Assembly (NCBI GenBank): GCA_047617105.1
Contig: JBLGCB010000165.1
Coordinates: 1 to 12,792, forward strand
Length of the DNA: 12,792 nucleotides
Direction: 5' to 3'
Source of the DNA: JABSOG01 sp047617105
Lineage (GTDB): Bacteria > Pseudomonadota > Gammaproteobacteria > Enterobacterales > Alteromonadaceae
A program made the translations under genes and the position numbers. Below, in pieces: positions 7,560-12,792 of the stretch (positions are counted from its first letter, which is position 1; every line of letters starts with the position of its first letter). Below the pieces are notes generated by a model. That model did not search any database. It saw only the letters and a list, made by a program, of their open reading frames with translations, and was not told the origin of the DNA.

Positions 7560-7565
7560 TATAAT
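7560..7565 (+). promoter_or_regulatory. candidate -10 box of the purE operon
   Basis: An exact TATAAT lies 39 bases before the purE start codon, but the -35 position (about 7536-7542) shows only a weak match. A promoter is expected here, because purE is separated from yrdD by the tandem repeats and starts a tight three-gene unit. No PurR-like operator is visible. Confidence 0.4.
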
Positions 7566-7604
7566 GCCCGCGAAACTCATTTTTGACTTTATAGGGCTAA
7601 GTTT

Positions 7605-8114
7605 ATGACCACACCATTTGTCGCTATCCTGATGGGATCTGATTCTGATTTACCTGTAATGCGTGCCACTTTGGACGTATTAAAATCCTTCGATATTCGT
7701 TTTGAAGTAAAAGTTACTTCGGCTCACCGTACCCCGGCGGCTACCCACGCTTATGTGACCGATGCCGAAGCACGAGGCTGTGAAGTCTTTATTTGTGCCG
7801 CAGGCCTTGCTGCCCACCTTGCTGGTGCCGTCGCTGGTATCACCACCTTACCCGTGATTGGCGTACCAATTGATGCTGGCCCATTACAAGGCCACGATGC
7901 TTTATTGTCTACTGTGATGATGCCTGGCGGCGTGCCAGTAGCCACTGTGGCGATTGGTAAAGCGGGTGCAAAAAATGCGGGTTACTTGGCAGCGCAAATG
8001 TTGGCTGTTGCCGATAAAGACATGCGTGCACGAGTAAAAGCTGATCGCCAGAAAAATGCAGAAGCCGTCATCGCCAAAGATGCAGCCCTGCAAGAACAAC
8101 TAAAATCAATGTAA
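7605..8114 (+). CDS. purE: N5-carboxyaminoimidazole ribonucleotide mutase (PurE class I)
   Basis: PurE class I converts N5-CAIR to CAIR in de novo purine synthesis, in the cytoplasm, normally as an octamer. The length of 169 residues equals E. coli PurE. The nucleotide-binding GSDSDLPVM (11-19), the catalytic His41 in TSAHRTP (38-44), and the glycine- and alanine-rich GLAAHLAG and MMPGGVPVATV segments are all present. The partner purK is not adjacent: the next gene, tsaC, starts only 7 bp downstream and the previous gene is yrdD. PurK should be elsewhere in the genome. The start at 7605 has AGGG eight bases upstream. It is the first gene of the purE-tsaC-hemF unit. Confidence 0.97.
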   Translation: MTTPFVAILMGSDSDLPVMRATLDVLKSFDIRFEVKVTSAHRTPAATHAYVTDAEARGCEVFICAAGLAAHLAGAVAGITTLPVIGVPIDAGPLQGHDALLSTVMMPGGVPVATVAIGKAGAKNAGYLAAQMLAVADKDMRARVKADRQKNAEAVIAKDAALQEQLKSM

Positions 8115-8137
8115 CTGTTCAATGAACAATGACATTG
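8107..8137 (+). promoter_or_regulatory. inverted repeat over the purE stop and tsaC start
   Basis: A 31-base imperfect palindrome: CAATGT (8107-8112) pairs with ACATTG (8132-8137), and TGTTC (8116-8120) pairs with GAACA (8124-8128), leaving a three-base tip AAT. The purE stop codon (8112-8114) lies in the left arm, and the tsaC ATG (8122-8124) lies at the tip. No Shine-Dalgarno is visible upstream of tsaC. The layout suggests that ribosomes finishing purE open the structure and start tsaC (translational coupling). Confidence 0.6.
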
Positions 8138-8682
8138 ATCCGGCGATTATCGCCGGACTACACCAAGGCGATGTGATTGCCTACCCCACCGAGGCCGTTT
8201 ATGGCCTTGGTTGCGATCCCGACAATCAGCAAGCCGTTGAACAATTGCTGGCCATTAAACAGCGGCCTATCAGTAAAGGTTTGATTCTGATTGCTGCCGA
8301 CTACGCGCAATTGCAACCCTATATCAATGACAGCTTATTATCCGCTGTGCAAAAAAGCGCTTTATCCTCAAGCTGGCCCGGTCCGACGACTTGGGTGATC
8401 CCCGCCGCAGACCATACACCTAAGTGGTTAACTGGCCGTTTTGATACCCTTGCGGTTAGAGTCAGCGCTCATCCTGTGGTGCGTCAGTTATGCCGTCAAT
8501 TTGCCAAACCGCTGGTATCCACCAGTGCCAACCTCACCAATCAACCCGCCATCAGCGATATAGCGGTGTTGCAGCAACAGCTTGGTGACAAGGTCAGCCA
8601 TATCGTGCCGGGTAGTCCAAACCCCGACTTAATGCCTTCACAGATTATTGATGCCCTCAGTGGTATCGTCTACCGGAGTTAG
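8122..8682 (+). CDS. tsaC: threonylcarbamoyl-AMP synthase TsaC
   Basis: TsaC (YrdC) makes threonylcarbamoyl-AMP from threonine, bicarbonate and ATP, the first step of the t6A37 modification of ANN-decoding tRNAs. The 186-residue protein is a standalone YrdC domain without the extra domain of the Sua5 type. IAYPTEAVYGLG (19-30), KQR (46-48), SKGLILI (51-57), the AVRVSAHP segment (111-118) and STSAN (133-137) are the expected nucleotide- and threonine-binding elements. The gene sits 7 bp after purE and 2 bp before hemF, implying co-transcription. It has no visible ribosome binding site; its start codon is at the tip of an inverted repeat. E. coli tsaC also follows yrdD, supporting the assignment. 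Confidence 0.96.
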   Translation: MNNDIDPAIIAGLHQGDVIAYPTEAVYGLGCDPDNQQAVEQLLAIKQRPISKGLILIAADYAQLQPYINDSLLSAVQKSALSSSWPGPTTWVIPAADHTPKWLTGRFDTLAVRVSAHPVVRQLCRQFAKPLVSTSANLTNQPAISDIAVLQQQLGDKVSHIVPGSPNPDLMPSQIIDALSGIVYRS

Positions 8683-8684
8683 CC

Positions 8685-9617
8685 ATGAACCAAGCCTCAA
8701 GCAAAGCCTCAAACCAAGTCAGCATCGACAGCGTCAAAGCTTATTTGCTTTCTTTGCAAGATCACATTTGCAACGCTTTAGAAACCGCAGACGGCAAAGC
8801 CAAGTTTATCGAAGATAACTGGCAAAGGCCCGCTGGCGGCGGTGGTCGCACACGGGTATTAACCGGCGGTGACATTATCGAACAAGGCGGGGTAAACTTC
8901 TCCTATGTTCATGGCGACAACATGCCAGCCTCGGCAACAGCCCATCGACCAGAGCTTGAAGGCCGTTCGTTCCAGGCCTGTGGCGTATCGCTGGTGATCC
9001 ACCCTAACAGCCCACATATTCCGACCTCTCACGCCAACGTGCGATTTTTTATCGCCGAAAAAGAAGGCGAAGACCCTATCTGGTGGTTTGGCGGCGGTTT
9101 TGACTTAACCCCGTTTTACCCACAACAAGAAGACGTGGTCCACTGGCATCAAACGTCTAAAGACCTATGTGACCCGTTTGGCGAAGACGTTTATGCCAAA
9201 TACAAAAAGTGGTGTGACGAGTATTTTTACCTCAAACATCGCGATGAGACCCGTGGTGTTGGCGGCCTGTTCTTTGATGACCTCAATGAATGGGGTTTCG
9301 AGAAGAGTTTCGCCTTTATGCAAGCGGTTGGTAACGGTTTCACGGATGCCTATCTGCCTATTATTGAACGGCGCAAAGCTTTGCCATTCAGCGAAAAAGA
9401 AAGAGACTTTCAGCTCTATCGTCGTGGTCGTTATGTTGAATTTAATCTGGTCCATGACCGTGGCACCCTGTTTGGTTTGCAAACCGGTGGTCGCACCGAA
9501 TCTATTTTAATGTCTTTACCGCCGTTGGTGCGTTGGCAGTATAATTATCAGCCTGAGGAAGGATCCGCAGAGGCGAATTTGTATGAACATTATTTAAAAC
9601 CGAGGGAGTGGGTTTAA
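8685..9617 (+). CDS. hemF: oxygen-dependent coproporphyrinogen III oxidase
   Basis: HemF oxidatively decarboxylates coproporphyrinogen III to protoporphyrinogen IX in aerobic heme synthesis, acting as a soluble homodimer. At 310 residues it is near the usual 300. Family motifs include GGGGRTRVL (51-59), SLVIHPNSPHIPTSHANVRFF (102-122, including His106), WWFGGGFDLTPFYP (133-146), GVGGLFFDDL (191-200) and EFNLVHDRGTLFGLQTGGR (252-270). The start at 8685 is supported by GGAG at 8675-8678 and lies 2 bp past the tsaC stop. In related genomes aroE often follows hemF; here it is instead met by a convergent gene 42 bp away. Confidence 0.98.
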   Translation: MNQASSKASNQVSIDSVKAYLLSLQDHICNALETADGKAKFIEDNWQRPAGGGGRTRVLTGGDIIEQGGVNFSYVHGDNMPASATAHRPELEGRSFQACGVSLVIHPNSPHIPTSHANVRFFIAEKEGEDPIWWFGGGFDLTPFYPQQEDVVHWHQTSKDLCDPFGEDVYAKYKKWCDEYFYLKHRDETRGVGGLFFDDLNEWGFEKSFAFMQAVGNGFTDAYLPIIERRKALPFSEKERDFQLYRRGRYVEFNLVHDRGTLFGLQTGGRTESILMSLPPLVRWQYNYQPEEGSAEANLYEHYLKPREWV

Positions 9618-9631
9618 TAAGCATTTAACCA

Positions 9632-9656
9632 AAAGCACGGACGCTTTATAATTTTT
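9632..9656. terminator. weak candidate terminator between convergent genes
   Basis: A 5-bp stem (AAAGC 9632-9636, GCTTT 9643-9647) with a six-base loop is followed by an AT-rich run with six T residues up to 9657. The stem is short and mostly A-T. It lies in the only gap between hemF and the convergent RelA/SpoT-domain gene, where termination in both directions would be useful. Confidence 0.35.
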
Positions 9657-9659
9657 TCT

Positions 9660-10835
9660 TCAACATCTCTCCAGTTCCTCAAGTTCACTTTTCAATTCAC
9701 TAAGATCCTTTTTAAGGTCCTGATTAAATAACTTCATTTGATGCCAATAAAACTGTATAAACATGTGGCTATCAGCAAAATAGTTTGGATAAGCTTTCTT
9801 CAAATCGCCAACATTTTTAACCGACACCAGCACCACAGCCTTATAACCCGGTTCATTTTCCAGCTTATGATATTCTTCCACCGCCAAATTTGATTTGGCT
9901 TTGGTAAAATACATCCGAGTCACCGATAACTGCCCTGGTTCATCTTCCTGAGGTTTAAGGGCGATCAACATTTGCCCATCTAGTTGCGTGCGACGTTTGC
10001 CACCATCTCCCACCACCTCTGAAACAATACTATAGTTGTTCAATTTTTTAATCACATTCAAAGTATCATCTAAATCGCTCATCTCCCTTCTATACTCAGA
10101 ACACTGCGCCGAAGTATACTCATCAGACCCCTCTTCGACAGCCATCAACTTTGCCGCTACTTGAAAGAATTGACGATAATCAATATCGCCCTGCAAGCGG
10201 GTTTTTAACTGAGTCTGTTCAAAAATGTCGATCATTTCAACGCAAGTGGCCCAAGCATGTTGTAACCGAGTTCGTAGCTGCACTTCAATCTTGTGTTTTT
10301 TCCATGGGCTAACTGCACTATCATCATTATCATAACAACTAAACACCACATGAACGCCGCGATAACCACTGAGTTTGGGGGAAAATAGCCAATCATCTAT
10401 AGCAACGATTTTATGCACTGAAGTACTGCGTTTGAGTCGGGCAAGACAATCATAAACCTCTTCGACGGTATCAAAAATCACCCGACAGCCACCAATATCC
10501 TGCATTCGGGTCAATAAAATCGCATTACTGGTGGTACCATCCAGCGTGGGTCGTTCAAGTTTGTCGATAATGGTCGGTAGCCGCTTTAAACGCCGGGCCA
10601 AAATATAATCTTGTGATACTTTTTGCGCGATTCGGTTGATGTGGTTTTTGATCAGCATCAAGGGGTATAAGTGTGAGGCGCGAAAATTTCTGATGATATC
10701 GATGGCCTCAGCACGGGTCGATTCATCACAACCTTTACGAATATGATCACCCGCTTTTTTAACCGCCTTTTTGGAGTAAGACAGCTGCGCATTTTTTTGA
10801 TTCCGCTGTTGACTGCGAGGGTGTTCATTAACCAT
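9660..10835 (-). CDS. RelA/SpoT-domain nucleotide synthetase, long single-domain form
   Basis: A 391-residue protein with a RelA/SpoT synthetase domain at about 60-240 and no HD hydrolase, TGS or ACT domain. Visible active-site elements are RRLKRLPTIIDKLER (81-95), RMQDIGGCRVIF with Asp113, SGYRGVHVVF (156-165, Tyr158 and His162) and EVQLRTRLQHAWA (184-196, Glu184). These correspond to the pyrophosphate-transfer site of alarmone synthetases, so it is probably catalytically competent. Small alarmone synthetases are usually near 200-250 residues; the extra 150 C-terminal residues here are of unknown fold and end in a charged heptad-like coiled coil (371-391). Family precedent allows a (p)ppGpp/(p)ppApp synthetase, a tRNA-pyrophosphorylating toxSAS-type toxin, or a toxin fused to its own regulatory domain as in CapRel; the sequence alone does not choose. 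It has its own promoter and convergent orientation to hemF, with no small partner gene. Confidence 0.85.
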   Translation of the reverse strand: MVNEHPRSQQRNQKNAQLSYSKKAVKKAGDHIRKGCDESTRAEAIDIIRNFRASHLYPLMLIKNHINRIAQKVSQDYILARRLKRLPTIIDKLERPTLDGTTSNAILLTRMQDIGGCRVIFDTVEEVYDCLARLKRSTSVHKIVAIDDWLFSPKLSGYRGVHVVFSCYDNDDSAVSPWKKHKIEVQLRTRLQHAWATCVEMIDIFEQTQLKTRLQGDIDYRQFFQVAAKLMAVEEGSDEYTSAQCSEYRREMSDLDDTLNVIKKLNNYSIVSEVVGDGGKRRTQLDGQMLIALKPQEDEPGQLSVTRMYFTKAKSNLAVEEYHKLENEPGYKAVVLVSVKNVGDLKKAYPNYFADSHMFIQFYWHQMKLFNQDLKKDLSELKSELEELERC

Positions 10836-10891
10836 AGGTTGCTGATTACCTTGCCCGGGCGATTAGGCTTTCACCTTAAAATATGAGGGTC

Positions 10892-10920
10892 ATTGTAATG
10901 CGCTTTGACCTCAGCGACAA
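10892..10920 (-). promoter_or_regulatory. predicted sigma-70 promoter of the RelA/SpoT-domain gene
   Basis: On the minus strand, TTGTCG (10920-10915, four of six) and TACAAT (10897-10892, five of six) are separated by exactly 17 bases. Transcription would start near 10885, giving a leader of about 50 bases before the ATG at 10835. Confidence 0.5.
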
Positions 10921-11046
10921 AGGACTTTTTCTCCCCGCTTCAAGACACTAAAAAAACATCCTCTCCAGTGGTCGATTTGATTTGATAATTTGACTGATAC
11001 GCCCTAAGCTAAAGGCACATCATGCACTTTAAGGTTTTCCGATTCC

Positions 11047-11880
11047 ATGGTTAGAATGCTAATATTATTTTTCTTTGTATTATATTCAAGCTGTGCCAGT
11101 GCAGCAGCGGTGCCAGAGACATCAAATCCAAAAAGTTTCATTAACGATGTATCCAAAATTTACCGAGCATCGATGTATTATATTTTTAAAAGTCAGACCT
11201 TAATCAATCAAAAAGATGGCGATAAATCAACTCTATTCGGTAAAAAATTCATCGCCAACGTCAAAAAAGCCTATACCATCCATTTTAACGAACCATTTCC
11301 GGCCGCCAATCGTCGACTGCATACGATATTGCTGCGCTCAATGACCGATGTGATGGAAGATAACCGCACCTTAATCCATGATAAAGACATCAATTTTAAA
11401 GGACTGATCCCCGCTACTTTTGCCTTTCAATTATCTGAAATTCTCTCTAGCAAAGGACTCGGGGTCAAAATCAAGTTTACCAATATCGCCAGTGAAGTCA
11501 GAAATATCATCAACTTACCCGACCCTTGGGAAGTGGCAGCGATGGATCAGTTTAAAACCTCCAAAGCCAAAGACTATTTTGATGACTCATCCACACTCGA
11601 CGGCATCCCCGCCTACCGCCATTTTGTGCCGTTACCCATTGCTCCGTTTTGCCTTGATTGTCACGGCTCGGTCGAACAAAACCCGCTCAATGCCGGTAAA
11701 GATAAATCCCAATGGACCCATACCGATATGACCGGATTTCCGCTGGATAACTGGACCACCGATGATTTTGGTGGCGGCGTGAGTGTCACCATTTATAAAA
11801 AAGATTTTTTGGAATTGGAGCAATTATGCGAACTCAATTATATTTCTACCTTTGTCTGTCATTTCTTTGCACTGGAATAG
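11047..11880 (+). CDS. exported Tll0287-like (DUF3365) protein with CxxCH heme motif
   Basis: A 277-residue exported protein. The N-terminal signal peptide (hydrophobic about 4-15, CASAAA, cleavage near 19-21) sends it to the periplasm. The region from about 30 to 250 matches the Tll0287-like/DUF3365 pattern, a PAS-like fold, with the hallmark PWEVAAMDQF (160-169), the RHFVPLP segment, FCLDCHG (201-207) and a final FGGGVSVTIY (241-250). CLDCH (202-206) is a c-type heme attachment motif, so one covalent heme is expected; Tll0287 itself is a heme protein with a proposed redox or gas-sensing role. The last 18 residues overlap the next gene in another frame by 55 bp and may be a lineage-specific tail. 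The ATG has AAGG too far upstream (about 13 bases); a second ATG at 11056 is possible. With the next gene it forms an apparent two-gene unit. Function beyond heme binding is unknown. Confidence 0.85.
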   Translation: MVRMLILFFFVLYSSCASAAAVPETSNPKSFINDVSKIYRASMYYIFKSQTLINQKDGDKSTLFGKKFIANVKKAYTIHFNEPFPAANRRLHTILLRSMTDVMEDNRTLIHDKDINFKGLIPATFAFQLSEILSSKGLGVKIKFTNIASEVRNIINLPDPWEVAAMDQFKTSKAKDYFDDSSTLDGIPAYRHFVPLPIAPFCLDCHGSVEQNPLNAGKDKSQWTHTDMTGFPLDNWTTDDFGGGVSVTIYKKDFLELEQLCELNYISTFVCHFFALE

Positions 11881-12548
11881 CTAAGGCCCAAACCATTAAA
11901 ATAGGTGTCATTGAATATCCCCCACACATCAATTTTAATCAGAATGTTCGCAAGGATAAGGCTTATCGCTATGTCGATAAGATCTTAAAAGGACTCTATG
12001 CCGACGTTGAATTTAAAACCTATAGCAATGAAAAGGCGCTGGCTGAACTCGACAGAGGTGCCATTGATTTGTTATTTCCGCTGGACGTATCACAAAATAA
12101 ACTCAGGCATTTATCTAGGCCATTGTTTCGCACTGTGCCGGGATTATGTTTTAAAAAGAAAAATTTTATTCCTGTGTTAAGCGCCACACATCGCCTTAAG
12201 GGGCTTAATATTGGTGTTTCAGCTGGTACTCAAGTATTGCCAATCGTTGCAGCGTCAGGTGGTCAACTCAAGGTCTTAGGCGCGAAGGAAACCTTAAATA
12301 AAGGCATCGAACGACTGCTAATCGGTGAGTTTGATGCTTTTTATCACCCCAGCCCAATGCAGGTTTACCACCAAAAAAACCCACTGTCGAAAAAAGTCGC
12401 CTGCTCCAAGTTTTATGGTTACCCTTCCGGCGTTTATATTGCCGTCAAAGCCAATATGGACGACGATACCTTTGAAGCCATTGATAACGCTTTTTCTCAT
12501 GCCCTAGAGATAAAGTCTTATGAAGATTATTTCTGGGAAAGGCGTTAA
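11826..12548 (+). CDS. periplasmic solute-binding-like protein (family 3), orphan
   Basis: A 240-residue exported protein: signal peptide MRTQLYFYLCLSFLCTGIAKA with probable cleavage after residue 21, then QTIKIGVIEYPPH, the typical first strand of family-3 solute-binding proteins (SBP_bac_3). The two-lobe pattern continues with ALAELDRGAIDLLFP (71-85), a crossover near 100, HRLKGLNIGVSAGTQ (122-136), LLIGEFDAFYH (164-174) and YPSGVYIAVKAN (199-210), all in the expected order. No permease or ATPase gene is adjacent, so it is unlikely to be a simple importer subunit; such orphan proteins often act as periplasmic sensors. The gene overlaps the preceding heme-protein gene by 55 bp in a different frame, with GGAG upstream (about 11816-11819), suggesting coupled translation and joint function. 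Ligand and partner are unknown. Confidence 0.85.
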   Translation: MRTQLYFYLCLSFLCTGIAKAQTIKIGVIEYPPHINFNQNVRKDKAYRYVDKILKGLYADVEFKTYSNEKALAELDRGAIDLLFPLDVSQNKLRHLSRPLFRTVPGLCFKKKNFIPVLSATHRLKGLNIGVSAGTQVLPIVAASGGQLKVLGAKETLNKGIERLLIGEFDAFYHPSPMQVYHQKNPLSKKVACSKFYGYPSGVYIAVKANMDDDTFEAIDNAFSHALEIKSYEDYFWERR

Positions 12549-12792
12549 AACCAGTTCCGGTCAAACGGGGTAACAAAGACAAAAGCAAAGGGATTTCACC
12601 ACTGAGGATTTTTTGATGGTGGCGCTGGGGGATTTGTTGGTGCCATGAGAATGATGTTGTATTGACTTACCCTGCCTTTGTTCTCGTCGACTACCACAGA
12701 GTCACTGAGAGCGCAGAGGACGCACAGAGAAGAGCAAAAGCATTTTAAATGCGTTAACCCCAAAGAACAGTGCCCTCCCCTGAATTAACGAC
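12549..12792. other. non-coding tail of the window
   Basis: No convincing gene starts or ends here. No clear terminator follows the solute-binding-like gene: the hairpins present lack a T-run. A perfect short palindrome (GCATTT-T-AAATGC, 12741-12753) lies after a degenerate CACAGAG-type repeat. The continuation to the right of the window is not visible. Confidence 0.6.
12693..12735. repeat. degenerate CACAGAG-type tandem motif
   Basis: Four diverged copies of a roughly 10-base unit related to CACAGAGR are visible in sequence: ACCACAGAG, TCACTGAGAG, CGCAGAGGA and CGCACAGAGA. Purine-rich sequences of this kind recur as dispersed intergenic repeats in many bacteria; I recognise the style but cannot assign a family. 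Confidence 0.55.

Noticed and set aside
7541..7604. PurR operator upstream of purE
   Set aside because: No sequence close to the ACGCAAACGTTTGCGT consensus is present; only GCAAA occurs by itself.
10836..11046. A separate small antitoxin gene for the RelA/SpoT-domain protein
   Set aside because: The 211-bp gap has no open frame with start and ribosome binding site, and hemF lies on the other side; any regulation must be internal or from elsewhere.
11820..11885. Frameshift breaking one heme-protein/binding-protein fusion
   Set aside because: The second protein has its own start codon, upstream GGAG and a complete signal peptide, and the first has a complete domain, so two genes are the better reading.

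Overview
This window looks like a chromosomal segment of a marine-type gammaproteobacterium, probably in or near the Alteromonadales. The evidence is the conserved rsmB-fmt-def // lysM-dprA-smg-yrdD-(purE)-tsaC-hemF order, the moderate GC content, and an ERIC-like palindromic repeat of a kind common in that group. The taxonomic call is inference; no rRNA or other marker gene is present.

Left third (1-2903, minus strand): a translation and protein-maturation operon read right to left. def (peptide deformylase) is followed by fmt (Met-tRNA formyltransferase, GTG start) and rsmB (16S rRNA m5C967 methyltransferase, cut by the window edge). fmt and rsmB overlap by ATGA. Fmt carries a small in-frame, repeat-derived insertion, and a 15-bp micro-repeat separates def from fmt.

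Middle (3240-9617, plus strand): a secreted LysM protein, dprA, smg and the zinc-ribbon gene yrdD, then a tight purE-tsaC-hemF operon (7-bp and 2-bp gaps). Copies of a ~150-bp palindromic repeat lie directly upstream of both lysM and dprA. The 3' end of yrdD has been tandemly triplicated with an 83-bp period. A 31-bp inverted repeat holds the purE stop codon and has the tsaC start codon at its tip. A clear intrinsic terminator follows smg.

Right part (9618-12792): an apparently accessory segment where aroE would often follow hemF. It has a 391-residue RelA/SpoT-type nucleotide synthetase with an extra C-terminal region (minus strand, convergent with hemF). Divergent from it is a two-gene exported cassette: a Tll0287-like (DUF3365) protein with a CxxCH heme motif, and a family-3 periplasmic solute-binding-like protein, overlapping by 55 bp. 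The window ends in non-coding DNA with a degenerate CACAGAG-type repeat.

The best candidates for something undescribed are the heme-protein/binding-protein pair, the long-form alarmone-synthetase-like protein beside it, and the palindromic repeat in two leader regions. No CRISPR array, rRNA, tRNA, transposase or integrase gene is recognisable.
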